A stretch of DNA of 15,485 nucleotides from an uncultured Clostridia bacterium (GCA_946497265.1 CAMMKL010000018.1:1-15485), one strand, 5' to 3'; positions 1 through 7,342 are shown, counted from the stretch's first letter. A program made the numbers and translations. The notes: generated by a model not told the origin, from the letters alone.

Positions 1-251
1 TAGAGGAGCTGGAAGCCCTCCGCCTGTGCGACTTGGAAGGCATGGAACAGGGGGAAGCCGCCCGGATGATGGAGGTTTCCCGCGGGACGTTACAGAGGAT
101 TTTATATGCCGCCCGCCGGAAAACCGCCTGCGCCTTGGTAAATGGGATGCGTATTTTGATTGAAGGCGGCCATTATAAAGTGAACCCCCATTGTGTTACC
201 TGCGGTAAGGCGTGCCGCTATTGTGAACAAGGAGATGTAGAAAATGAGTGA
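1..251 (+). CDS. DUF134/UPF0251 family DNA-binding protein, 3' part only
   Basis: Partial gene cut by the left window edge; the reading frame is open from base 3 to the TGA at 249-251. The visible part has a sigma-region-4-like helix-turn-helix (EALRLCDLEGMEQGEAARMM followed by EVSRGTLQRILYAARRK), which is the hallmark of DUF134/UPF0251 proteins, and a Cys-rich end, CVTCGKACRYC, that could bind metal or an Fe-S cluster. DUF134 proteins are small putative DNA-binding proteins of unproven function, often found beside Mrp/NBP35 ATPases in clostridia and methanogens. The same arrangement is seen here: the stop codon lies inside the start of the next gene (8-nt overlap, 244-251), so the two are almost certainly one operon with coupled translation. 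The true start lies outside the window. Confidence 0.85.
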   Translation, partial: EELEALRLCDLEGMEQGEAARMMEVSRGTLQRILYAARRKTACALVNGMRILIEGGHYKVNPHCVTCGKACRYCEQGDVENE

Positions 252-1083
252 ATCCTGTAACCATGACTGTGAATCCTGCGGGCAGAGCTGCTCCTCGCGG
301 GAAAAACCGCAGGGCATCCAAAAAGAAGCATTGAACGCGTCCAGCAGCGTCAAGAAAGTGATCGGCGTTGTCAGCGGTAAGGGCGGCGTGGGTAAGTCCC
401 TTGTGACCTCCCTGCTTGCCGTCACGTTCCAGCGGCGCGGCTATCACAGCGCAATTTTGGACGCCGACGTCACCGGCCCTTCCATTCCGAAAGCGTTCGG
501 CATCCACGAAAAGGCCGTGGGCAGCGAGTTGGGTATCCTGCCGGCCCGCAGCAAAACGGGCGTGGACATTATGTCGGTCAACCTGCTTTTGGATCATGAG
601 GACGACCCGGTGGTTTGGCGCGGCCCGATCATTGCGGGGACCGTCAAGCAGTTTTGGTCGGATGTGGTCTGGAACGATGTGGATTTTCTGTTTGTGGATA
701 TGCCTCCCGGAACGGGCGACGTGCCGCTGACGGTCTTCCAATCCCTGCCTCTCGATGGCATTGTGATCGTCACTTCCCCACAGGAGCTGGTGTCTATGAT
801 CGTGGGCAAGGCTGTCAATATGGCCAAGATGATGGATATCTCGATTCTGGGCGTGGTGGAAAATATGAGTTATTTTGAATGTCCCGACTGCGGAAAACGG
901 TATGCGGTCTTTGGGGAAAGCCATCTGGAGGAAGTTGCCGCACAGTATGGCACAAAAGTACTGGGCCGGCTGCCCATAGCCCCCGCCCTTGCCAAAAACT
1001 GTGACGACGGGCTGATCGAGCTGTTCGAGGGCGACTGGCTGGAAGACGCGGCGGACGATATAGAAAAACAAATGGAAAACTAA
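244..1083 (+). CDS. Mrp/NBP35-family P-loop ATPase (Fe-S carrier/assembly)
   Basis: A 279-residue soluble ParA/MinD-type ATPase of the Mrp/NBP35 family, whose members bind and transfer iron-sulfur clusters. Visible motifs are an N-terminal Cys cluster (C5, C9, C12, C16), a deviant Walker A GKGGVGKS at about 45-52, a switch region VDMPPGTGD at about 151-159, and the family's bridging CxxC (C213, C216, in FECPDC), which holds a shared cluster in the dimer. Length is normal for the compact bacterial form. The ATG at 244 is preceded by AAGGAG about 8 nt upstream and overlaps the end of the DUF134 gene, so expression is coupled. The terminator at 1104-1142 closes the operon. The client protein is unknown; the Fe-S-rich enzymes elsewhere in the window are possible but unproven recipients. 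Confidence 0.93.
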   Translation: MSESCNHDCESCGQSCSSREKPQGIQKEALNASSSVKKVIGVVSGKGGVGKSLVTSLLAVTFQRRGYHSAILDADVTGPSIPKAFGIHEKAVGSELGILPARSKTGVDIMSVNLLLDHEDDPVVWRGPIIAGTVKQFWSDVVWNDVDFLFVDMPPGTGDVPLTVFQSLPLDGIVIVTSPQELVSMIVGKAVNMAKMMDISILGVVENMSYFECPDCGKRYAVFGESHLEEVAAQYGTKVLGRLPIAPALAKNCDDGLIELFEGDWLEDAADDIEKQMEN

Positions 1084-1103
1084 AGAACGGTTTGCCATAA
1101 CGG

Positions 1104-1146
1104 AAAAGGACGATTTCCTGTTCTAACAGGGATCGTCCTTTTGGTT
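1104..1146 (+). terminator. Rho-independent terminator after Mrp ATPase gene
   Basis: A perfect 11-bp stem AAAAGGACGAT (1104-1114) pairs with ATCGTCCTTTT (1132-1142). The loop itself can form a small CCTG/CAGG hairpin. The run of T at the end of the stem supplies a short U tract. It lies 20 bases past the Mrp stop codon and separates that operon from the sulfatase gene. Confidence 0.75.
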
Positions 1147-1185
1147 TGCGAACGGTTCAAGAGCTGATCTTTTTTGTGCAAAGCA

Positions 1186-1214
1186 TTGAGATAAGCCAGA
1201 AAAGATGGTAGGAT
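1186..1214 (+). promoter_or_regulatory. Candidate sigma-A promoter of the sulfatase gene
   Basis: TTGAGA (1186-1191) and TAGGAT (1209-1214) are 17 bp apart, and a TG precedes the -10 by one base (extended -10). If used, transcription starts near 1221. An upstream ATG at 1213 would then lie inside the -10 box and could not be the start codon. Confidence 0.5.
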
Positions 1215-1257
1215 GAATAGGAAAGAATCCTACACGGTCGGAAAGGAAAAGCAGGTT

Positions 1258-2736
1258 ATGAGTAAAAAGCAGATTGTGTTTATTATGACGGATACAACTA
1301 GGGCGGATATGCTAGGCTGTTATGGAAACAAAGGGATGAAAACGCCCAATCTCGATAAACTTGCCGAAGAGGGGATGAAGTTTAATAAGGCTTATACCTG
1401 CCAGCCGGTATGCGGGCCCGCGAGGTCGGCTTTGTTTACCGGGACGTATCCGCATTCCAACGGCATGTTTACCAACAGCCTATCCATGGGGGAGAACGTC
1501 AAAACAATCGGGCAAAGGCTGACGGACAACGGGATACATGCGGCTTATATCGGGAAATACCATCTCGACGGAGGGGACTATTTTGGCCTTGGGATTTGTC
1601 CGGACGGGTGGGACCCGGCATACTGGTACGATATGCGTTGTTATTTAGAAGAGCTTGGGCGCGAAGAACGGATAAAATCGCGAAACCCCGCTACCAACCG
1701 GGTGGGGATCGACGAAAGCTTTACGTTTGCCAACCGCTGCACCAAGCGTGCGGTTGATTTTATCGAAACGCATCGGGATGAGGATTTTATGCTGGTGGTA
1801 TCTTACGATGAACCGCACGACCCATGCCTGTGCCCGGAGCCGTATGCCTCCATGTACGAGGGGTATTCGTTTCCAAGGTACCCCAACGTCTACGACACGT
1901 TGGAGGGAAAGCCGGAATACCAGAAGGTTTGGGCCGGGGATAATCGAAAGGCGGACAGGGACACGGTGCCGATTGGCAATCCGTATTTTTTTGGATGCAA
2001 TTCTTATGTAGATTATGAAATCGGGAAGGTCATCGACGCCGCGCACAAGGCAGTCCCGGACGCAATGGTCGTATTTACCTCAGACCATGGCGACGCGATG
2101 CAGTCGCATTGCATCACGAACAAAGGACCCGCCATATACGATGAGGTCGCCAGGATACCGCTTATTATATCAGGCTTTGGAAAGGGGATTCAATATGACG
2201 GGCCGGTTTCCCACATCAATTTAGCGCCGATGGTACTGGAGTATATGGGGCTGCCCGTGCCAAAACTGATGGAAGGAAAAAGCCTTCTGCCGGTTTTAAA
2301 AGATCCGTCTGTTAAAGCAAACGAGTATGTTTTTATCGAGTTTGGTAGATATGAGGTGGACCACGACGGGTTCGGCGGGCTGCAGCTCATGCGGGGCGTG
2401 ACGGACGGTAGGTTTAAGCTGGCAGTGCATCTTTTGGACAGCGACGAGTTATATGATACGGCCGAAGACCCTTATGAGATGCAGAACCTCATCCACAGTG
2501 CGGAGCACGCCGGAAACAGGGACCGCCTGCACGACGCTTTGCTAAAGTGGATGAACGATACCAGGGACCCGTTCCGCGGCTATTATTGGGAGCGCCGCCC
2601 ATGGAGGACGGACGCGCGGCCCGCGACCTGGGACTATACCGGCTATACCCGCCAGCGGGAAAATGAGGAGTATGAACCGCGCCAGCTTGATTATGCGACG
2701 GGGCTCGAAATGGTGGAAGCCGTGCGCAGAAAGTAG
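1258..2736 (+). CDS. Cytoplasmic Cys-type sulfatase (formylglycine-dependent)
   Basis: A type I sulfatase of about 492 residues in the alkaline phosphatase superfamily, hydrolysing sulfate esters or sulfamates. The start was chosen at 1258 (MSKKQIVFIMTDTTRADMLG) because AAAGGA lies 10 nt upstream and the family begins at this strand. The in-frame ATG at 1213 has no ribosome binding site and falls within the candidate promoter. The signature CGPARSALFTG gives the C-x-P-x-R motif with Cys52 (residue numbers from 1258), the residue converted to formylglycine. Metal-ligand regions include the N-terminal Asp and the SDHGD motif near residue 280. No signal peptide is present, so the enzyme should be cytosolic and act on imported or small sulfated molecules. 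The substrate cannot be read from sequence. Cys-type sulfatases in anaerobes need an anSME, and one is encoded at 7750-8850. Transcribed alone. Confidence 0.92.
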   Translation: MSKKQIVFIMTDTTRADMLGCYGNKGMKTPNLDKLAEEGMKFNKAYTCQPVCGPARSALFTGTYPHSNGMFTNSLSMGENVKTIGQRLTDNGIHAAYIGKYHLDGGDYFGLGICPDGWDPAYWYDMRCYLEELGREERIKSRNPATNRVGIDESFTFANRCTKRAVDFIETHRDEDFMLVVSYDEPHDPCLCPEPYASMYEGYSFPRYPNVYDTLEGKPEYQKVWAGDNRKADRDTVPIGNPYFFGCNSYVDYEIGKVIDAAHKAVPDAMVVFTSDHGDAMQSHCITNKGPAIYDEVARIPLIISGFGKGIQYDGPVSHINLAPMVLEYMGLPVPKLMEGKSLLPVLKDPSVKANEYVFIEFGRYEVDHDGFGGLQLMRGVTDGRFKLAVHLLDSDELYDTAEDPYEMQNLIHSAEHAGNRDRLHDALLKWMNDTRDPFRGYYWERRPWRTDARPATWDYTGYTRQRENEEYEPRQLDYATGLEMVEAVRRK

Positions 2737-2771
2737 AAAGCAAATAAAGTCATTGACGGGTAGGTTTTAAG

Positions 2772-2796
2772 AAAAAGGGAAATGAAAATCCTTTTT
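2772..2796 (+). terminator. Weak candidate terminator after sulfatase
   Basis: AAAAAGG (2772-2778) can pair with CCTTTTT (2790-2796) around an 11-nt loop, 36 bases after the sulfatase stop. The stem is short and A/T-rich, so it may be only partly effective. It is the only hairpin of this kind seen before the next promoter. Confidence 0.35.
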
Positions 2797-2895
2797 GATG
2801 GTTATCATATCATATACAAAGACAAGGAAATATTTGTCGCTACTATTTGTAGCAAATCAACATATATAAGAGCGCTTCTTCTGCTTTTCGCCGGA

Positions 2896-2925
2896 TTGTC
2901 TGCGGGCAGGCAGATATGATACAAT
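2896..2925 (+). promoter_or_regulatory. Candidate sigma-A promoter of the sigma-like membrane protein
   Basis: TTGTCT (2896-2901) and TACAAT (2920-2925) are 18 bp apart, within the overlapping run TATGATACAAT. It ends about 35 bp before the TTG start at 2960. An imperfect inverted repeat, GCTAC-tattt-GTAGC, with partly matching ATTTG/AAAT flanks lies about 45 bp upstream of the -35 and could be an operator. Confidence 0.5.
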
Positions 2926-2959
2926 AAATACTAAGAGAGTTGGGGGAGGGGGGACTCCG

Positions 2960-4483
2960 TTGACAGCAGAAGAAATCAGACGCCTGTTGACACGTGTGGT
3001 CGGCGGGGATCTGTTTGCTTTGGAGGTTATCTATCAAGAGCTGCGCGACCCGGTATATGCCGCGGCACTTGCCATTACCCGCAGCCCGGCCAGCGCGTTT
3101 GAAGCGACGCGCAAAACCTTTGTGCAGCTACGGCAGGGCGGGAGAATCCCATTTATTAGACATGGAAAACAATGGGTGATCCGGCGCGCTTGTTCCCTGG
3201 CACGCGCCCAGCCGCGCGTAAAACCAGCCGCTTTGACCAAGGGGCTTACCCTGGAAAAATATATAATGAGGCAGGCTTTTTACCGGCTGTCGATGAGTAA
3301 GAGCCAGGTGCTGCTCTTGGCGGTGACCGGGAACAGCCTATCGGACTGTGCAGGGATCCTAAGGCGTCCGCTTAGCCTTATCCGCCGTTGGTATCGGGAA
3401 AGCCTGGATTGCCTGGGCGATATTTTAGAGCAAGCGCCCAAAGCGCCGCTTGCCGGCCGTTCGGAAGGCGAAATCCACAAGCTGCTCAAAAGCGCGCTTT
3501 CCCTTTTGGAAGCGCCTTCCTTTGATTTGATCTGTGACGATATCCGGCAGAGTACCTTTCAACGGAATATCCCTCGGAAAGCGATAGGCAGCTCGGTGAT
3601 GCTGATTTGTATCGTAACGGGGGTAGTTTGGGCTATTGCAGCAGGAAACAGGCCGGAAGAAATCCCCGCTGCCGTGCTTACCCCCTCCGAAGAGGCGGAG
3701 GCCGCTTCCGGTTCCGCAAGGGAAGGGATTTTGAACTATCTGCTTACGGAGGATTCCGCAGCCGGAGCGGTCATTTACAACGTCATGCCAAGCGATCCCC
3801 CGGTTTCCCCCTCTTGTGTGCAGGCGCAGCAGAAGGCGGCTGTCCAGGAAGACAGCGGCCCAGGCAACGGCAACATTGCTCCGGGCCTTGCCTACTATAT
3901 GGAAAATCACGGGGATCGGGATGGGTTCGACGTAGTAGTCAGCGGCGAAGGAATCCCCCAAAGGGAAAAAAGCGAGCTGCAGGCCGCAAGCCTTTTGATT
4001 CTGGATGACAACAGCTTTTATTTCTATTTGGGAGCCTCGCAGATCGAATATTTGGCCGAAAGCGGTTTTGTTGTGGAATTGGTGGGCGGCGGGCCGCCGC
4101 CCAGGCCGGCAGGGGCGCCGCAGAACATCGACGATGCTGCTGCCTGGATCTGTGAGCATATGCAGGAATCGGAACAGCTTTCGGTAAGTTATCTTGTGAC
4201 TCTGTCGGATACCGGACAGGGTTCGGATGCTTTTGGGCAGCTATTGGAGAGCTGCGGGATTACCTCCTATTATCCCGAACAAATTACGGCCACTCCGGAT
4301 GCGTCCGACCCATCCAAGGTGGTATACGAGATATCGCTGCGGCTTTCCAGCCGGCAAATTTACTGCTTGGCAGGACGCAATGAGGAAGGCCGGATACGCG
4401 CGTCTTTCTCCTTCGATACCGGGCTGGAGGCGGAACGGTATTACTATTACACCGCTTTTGGAGACGGTTGGGTTATGAAATGA
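2960..4483 (+). CDS. Membrane protein with ECF-sigma-like N-terminus and large external domain
   Basis: 507 residues starting at a TTG behind a very G-rich ribosome binding site (GGGGGAGGGGGG, 2942-2953). Residues about 15-60 (GDLFALEVIYQELRDPVYAA and following) resemble ECF sigma region 2. Residues about 105-150 (MSKSQVLLLAVTGNSLSDC, then LIRRWYRESLDCL) resemble region 4, but both are diverged and the usual DLVQETF-like core is lost. One hydrophobic helix at about 209-228 (SSVMLICIVTGVVWAIAAG) predicts an inside N-terminus and an outside C-terminus of about 280 residues. The outer part is rich in acidic residues and has no domain I recognise. This suggests a membrane-tethered sigma-like or anti-sigma-like sensor, but that is inference. 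No separate partner sigma or anti-sigma gene is adjacent, and the gene stands alone with its own promoter and terminator. Confidence 0.7.
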   Translation: MTAEEIRRLLTRVVGGDLFALEVIYQELRDPVYAAALAITRSPASAFEATRKTFVQLRQGGRIPFIRHGKQWVIRRACSLARAQPRVKPAALTKGLTLEKYIMRQAFYRLSMSKSQVLLLAVTGNSLSDCAGILRRPLSLIRRWYRESLDCLGDILEQAPKAPLAGRSEGEIHKLLKSALSLLEAPSFDLICDDIRQSTFQRNIPRKAIGSSVMLICIVTGVVWAIAAGNRPEEIPAAVLTPSEEAEAASGSAREGILNYLLTEDSAAGAVIYNVMPSDPPVSPSCVQAQQKAAVQEDSGPGNGNIAPGLAYYMENHGDRDGFDVVVSGEGIPQREKSELQAASLLILDDNSFYFYLGASQIEYLAESGFVVELVGGGPPPRPAGAPQNIDDAAAWICEHMQESEQLSVSYLVTLSDTGQGSDAFGQLLESCGITSYYPEQITATPDASDPSKVVYEISLRLSSRQIYCLAGRNEEGRIRASFSFDTGLEAERYYYYTAFGDGWVMK

Positions 4484-4487
4484 AAAC

Positions 4488-4522
4488 AAAGGCGTGGAAC
4501 CCCAGCGTTCCACGCCTTTATT
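4488..4522. terminator. Bidirectional terminator between convergent genes
   Basis: A perfect 13-bp stem, AAAGGCGTGGAAC (4488-4500) and GTTCCACGCCTTT (4507-4519), with a 6-nt loop. On the plus strand it ends in TTTATTGTGTTT; read on the minus strand the tail is CTTTGTTTT. It sits between the plus-strand sigma-like gene and the minus-strand feo operon and probably stops both. Confidence 0.8.
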
Positions 4523-4538
4523 GTGTTTAGCAAGATTT

Positions 4539-4697
4539 TTAAGAATCCCGTTCGTCCCGCCGCGCACAGGCCGAACGATTGGGGCACCCGGAGCAGACGG
4601 AGCAACCGGTACTTTTCTTTTTGCGGCGGATTGAAACAAAAGCGATGGCCGCCAACAAAATCAGGATGCAAAGGACGAAGACGTCGGCCGGGGTCAT
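4539..4697 (-). CDS. FeoB-associated Cys-rich membrane protein (52 aa)
   Basis: A small gene I translated by hand: 52 residues, beginning MTPADVFVLCILILLAAIAF. The ATG at 4697 has AAAGGAGG about 8 nt upstream, and the TAA is at 4539-4541. The protein has one N-terminal membrane helix (about 5-23), a basic stretch RRKKK, then a Cys-rich tail, GCSVCSGCPNRSAC, with four cysteines, and a charged end. This is the architecture of the FeoB-associated Cys-rich membrane proteins found downstream of feoB in Firmicutes, suggested to assist Fe(II) transport. It begins 30 bp after the feoB stop on the same strand, so it is the third gene of a feoA-feoB operon. No FeoC is seen, and this protein may take that place; this is inference. 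Confidence 0.85.
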   Translation of the reverse strand: MTPADVFVLCILILLAAIAFVSIRRKKKSTGCSVCSGCPNRSACARRDERDS

Positions 4698-4727
4698 GGA
4701 TGATTCCTCCTTTTGCGGTTTAGCTGC

Positions 4728-6746
4728 TTACAAAAACAAGCGGCCAACCTGAAAAATCAGCAGGGACACCACATAAGCGGCCCCCGTCTGGTACAGCGCG
4801 GTTCCGGCTGCTGCTTTCCAGGAACCCAGCTCCCGCCGGGAAGCGGCAAACGCCGCCACGCAGGGCATATATAAAATCGTAAACGCCAAAAAAGAAAAAG
4901 CGGAGAGAGGGGTAAACATGGTCTGAAGAATGCCTCCAAGCTGCGCGTCGCTGGAGGCGCCGGTCAAAATGGCCAAGGTGCTCACAACCGATTCTTTTGC
5001 AGTCAGCCCGGTAATCAAGGCGGTAGAGGCACGCCAGTCGCCAAAGCCCAGAGGGGTAAAAATGGGGGCGATGGCCGAACCGATGGACGCCAAAATGCTG
5101 TTGGCGGAATCCTCTACCAGATTGAGTTTCCAATCGAGGCTTTGCAGGAACCAAATAACCAGGGAAGCAATGAAAATAATCGTAAAGGCTTTACGCAGAA
5201 AATCCTTGGCCTTTTCCCACATGTGCAAAAGCACGCTTCGGGCGGATGGGAACCGGTAAGCAGGCAGTTCCATCACAAAGGGGATGGGCTTTCCTTTAAA
5301 GGCTGTGTTCTTTAACAAAAGCCCCGAAAGGATGGCGACGAGGATGCCGAGCACATACATGGCAAACATGACAACCCCACCGTTTTGCGGGAAAAAAGCC
5401 GCCGTAATCATGCCGTAAATGGGCAGCTTTGCGCTGCAGGACATAAATGGAGTAAGCAGGATCGTCATCCTGCGGTCGCGGTCGCTAGAGAGGGTGCGGG
5501 TTGCCATGATGGCGGGTACGCTGCACCCAAAGCCGATGAGCATGGGTACAAACGAACGCCCCGAAAGGCCGATCTTGCGCAGCAGCTTATCCATCACAAA
5601 GGCTACGCGGGCCATATAGCCGCTGTCTTCCAGCAGGGAGAGGAAGAAGAAGAGAAGGACGATAAGGGGCAAAAAGGAGAGTACGCTTCCCACGCCGGCG
5701 CACACGCCGTCAATCAGGAGGGATTGCAGCCAGGGGCTTACGCCGGAAGCAGCCAGCAGATGGGCGAGCTCGCCGGTCAAAAATCCGATGCCGTTTTCCA
5801 ACAGTTCCTGCAAAGGGGCGCCGATAACGGAAAACGTAAGCCAAAAGATCAAAAGCATGATTCCTAAAAAGATCGGGATGCCAAAATACTTGTGGGTTAA
5901 CAGCTTATCCATTTTTTCGGAGCGCACCTGTTCGCGGGTTTCCTGGTGTTTTATAACGCAGTCGGCACAAATCTCTTCAATATACGAATAACGCATATCG
6001 GCCAGGGCTGCTTCCCGGTCGGTCCCAAGATCGCGCTCCATGTCCTCTACAATATGGTCTATGATATGCTGGTCGCCCGGGTCGATATGCAGCGCTTCCT
6101 GCATAGGGCGGTCGCCTTCCACCAGCTTGGTGGCGGCAAAGCGCACCGGATACCCCGCCTCTTGGGCGTGATCTTCAATAATATGGGCGATGGCGTGAAT
6201 AGCGCGATGCACCGGCCCGCGGCAAAAGTCAAGCTTCATAGGCGGTTTTTTGGGGCCGGTGGCTATTTTTTTCACTGTGTGGACCAGCTCGGAGATCCCT
6301 TCCTTTTTACTTGCCGAGATCGGGACGATGGGGATTCCCAGATGGTCGGATAATTTTTTTACGTCGATCGAATTGCCGGAAGCGCGTACCTCATCCATCA
6401 TATTCAGAGCGATCACCATCGGGATGTTCAGCTCCATCAGTTGAAGGGTCAGGTAGAGGTTCCGTTCGATGTTGGTGGCGTCCACGATGTTGATGACCGC
6501 ATCCGGGTTTTCCCGAAGAATAAAGTCGCGGGTTACCACTTCCTCTGAAGTATAGGGGGAAAGGGAATAAATGCCCGGAAGATCGACGATGGAAAGTTCG
6601 TGGTTTTTGAGCAGCGGGCCTTCCTTCTTTTCAACCGTTACGCCGGGAAAGTTGCCCACGTGCTGGTTGCTGCCCGTCAGGCAGTTAAAAAGCGTGGTTT
6701 TTCCACAGTTTTGATTGCCGGCGAGTGCCAGTAGGTAATGGGTCAT
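4728..6746 (-). CDS. feoB: Ferrous iron transporter FeoB
   Basis: 672 residues, a usual length for FeoB, the inner-membrane GTP-dependent Fe(II) transporter. The cytosolic N-terminus is a G domain: G1 GNQNCGKTT (10-18), the G2 region FPGVTVEKKEG (33-43), G3 DLPG (55-58), G4 NMMD (115-118) and G5 near ISASKKEG. A helical insertion domain follows, then from about residue 285 a polytopic membrane region with the two Gate-type segments, including FVPMLIGFGCSVPAIMATRT and the later MPCVAAFAASRRELGSW. The start overlaps the feoA stop by 4 nt (ATGA, 6743-6746), so translation is coupled. The C-terminus is followed 30 bp later by the Cys-rich partner. Expression should follow iron through the promoter and DtxR-like box upstream of feoA. 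No key G-domain residue appears to be missing. Confidence 0.97.
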   Translation of the reverse strand: MTHYLLALAGNQNCGKTTLFNCLTGSNQHVGNFPGVTVEKKEGPLLKNHELSIVDLPGIYSLSPYTSEEVVTRDFILRENPDAVINIVDATNIERNLYLTLQLMELNIPMVIALNMMDEVRASGNSIDVKKLSDHLGIPIVPISASKKEGISELVHTVKKIATGPKKPPMKLDFCRGPVHRAIHAIAHIIEDHAQEAGYPVRFAATKLVEGDRPMQEALHIDPGDQHIIDHIVEDMERDLGTDREAALADMRYSYIEEICADCVIKHQETREQVRSEKMDKLLTHKYFGIPIFLGIMLLIFWLTFSVIGAPLQELLENGIGFLTGELAHLLAASGVSPWLQSLLIDGVCAGVGSVLSFLPLIVLLFFFLSLLEDSGYMARVAFVMDKLLRKIGLSGRSFVPMLIGFGCSVPAIMATRTLSSDRDRRMTILLTPFMSCSAKLPIYGMITAAFFPQNGGVVMFAMYVLGILVAILSGLLLKNTAFKGKPIPFVMELPAYRFPSARSVLLHMWEKAKDFLRKAFTIIFIASLVIWFLQSLDWKLNLVEDSANSILASIGSAIAPIFTPLGFGDWRASTALITGLTAKESVVSTLAILTGASSDAQLGGILQTMFTPLSAFSFLAFTILYMPCVAAFAASRRELGSWKAAAGTALYQTGAAYVVSLLIFQVGRLFL

Positions 6747-6976
6747 GCTTCCGCCTCCTCCCGTATGGTAATTTTGGCGGCGTCCTCTGCCCGCAGGGTT
6801 AACACGTAGCCCCGCAGGTAAAGTTCAATGGGATCTCCCATAGGCGCTACTTTTCGCACCGTCACTTTGGTTTTTGGGGTAAGGCCCATGTCCAGCAACC
6901 GCCGGCGCAGCGCGCCTTCCCCTCCGATCGTTTCAATGATGCCTCCTTGACCCGGTTTGACTTGGTCCAGCGTCAT
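6743..6976 (-). CDS. feoA: Ferrous iron transport protein FeoA
   Basis: A 77-residue SH3-like FeoA-domain protein, a cytosolic partner of FeoB. The sequence runs MTLDQVKPGQGGIIETIGG and on through LRRRLLDMGLTPKTKVTV and MGDPIELYLRGYVLTLR, the usual FeoA pattern. The start at 6976 was chosen because a GAGAGG-type ribosome binding site lies about 7 nt upstream and the family begins here. An in-frame ATG at 7006 would add ten residues but has no ribosome binding site. Its stop overlaps the feoB start (ATGA). It is the first gene of the feoA-feoB-Cys-rich operon. Confidence 0.93.
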   Translation of the reverse strand: MTLDQVKPGQGGIIETIGGEGALRRRLLDMGLTPKTKVTVRKVAPMGDPIELYLRGYVLTLRAEDAAKITIREEAEA

Positions 6977-7050
6977 ATATATCCTCTCCCATTCTCCCAA
7001 AATCATGGGGAACCCAAATGTCCCCGTTGCCGCACACGAAAAGGAACTTA

Positions 7051-7069
7051 AAAAGTTAGCCTTGACTTA
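7051..7069 (-). promoter_or_regulatory. DtxR/IdeR-like iron box over the feo start site
   Basis: On the plus strand the sequence is AAAAGTTAGCCTTGACTTA; the minus strand therefore holds AGGCTAAC, the conserved core of the DtxR/IdeR box TTAGGTTAGGCTAACCTAA. Aligned over 19 positions I count 12 identities. It begins one base beyond the -10 box and covers the predicted start, an ideal place for an iron-loaded repressor. The left half is degenerate, so a Fur-family or MntR-type regulator cannot be excluded. Confidence 0.5.
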
Positions 7070-7070
7070 C

Positions 7071-7099
7071 AGTATACGATACGATCCCTTTTTTGTCAA
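7071..7099 (-). promoter_or_regulatory. Near-consensus sigma-A promoter of the feo operon
   Basis: On the minus strand the sequence reads TTGACA (7099-7094), a 17-bp spacer, then TATACT (7076-7071). The -35 is a perfect consensus and the -10 has five of six bases. The predicted start is near 7064, about 88 bp before the feoA start codon. A promoter this strong normally needs a repressor, in keeping with the box directly downstream. Confidence 0.8.
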
Positions 7100-7291
7100 C
7101 GAGGGAGCGATTCCACTGATAGAATGTCGCAGATGGAAAGATAGTTTGAACAAAGAAAACAAAAAAAGTATACGGCGCGATTGTTCAGGAAAACTATGGG
7201 GGAGCGCAAAAGAAAGGGCAGCGTTTGAAAGAAGAATTTTCGTAAAAAAGGATAAACAATACGTAAAAACTCTTTCTTTTTTTGCTATTTG

Positions 7292-7300
7292 TGGTATGAT
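7292..7300 (+). promoter_or_regulatory. Extended -10 promoter of acidic protein/maturase operon
   Basis: TGGTATGAT (7292-7300) matches the extended -10 form TGn-TATnAT. No good -35 is visible 17 bp upstream; the region is T-rich instead. A strong AGGAGG (7328-7333) precedes the ATG at 7343 by 9 nt. Confidence 0.5.
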
Positions 7301-7342
7301 TAAATAAAACCAAAGCAAATTTGAATTAGGAGGTTATTAGGG

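Larger units (their letters stand above)
6977..7342. other. Divergent intergenic region, feo operon / acidic protein
   Basis: 366 bp without a credible gene. It holds the feo promoter and iron box on its left and an extended -10 promoter on its right. The A-rich middle (about 7100-7290) shows no RNA gene, riboswitch fold or repeat that I can support. Confidence 0.6.

Noticed and set aside
196..1098. Long minus-strand open frame opposite the Mrp ATPase gene
   Set aside because: It mirrors a well-supported gene, has low-complexity His/Gln-rich translation, no family motif and no ribosome binding site.
1213..1257. Upstream ATG start for the sulfatase (15 extra residues)
   Set aside because: No ribosome binding site; it overlaps the -10 box, and the extension is not hydrophobic, so it is not a signal peptide.
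3425..4159. 244-codon minus-strand open frame opposite the sigma-like gene
   Set aside because: No ribosome binding site or family motif; the plus-strand frame has promoter, start and terminator.
4488..4522. Hairpin as an attachment site or repeat
   Set aside because: Its position between convergent genes and its T-rich flanks on both strands fit a bidirectional terminator.
6957..7318. Open frames on both strands in the feo upstream region
   Set aside because: They run across the feo promoter and iron box, lack ribosome binding sites and show no family resemblance.
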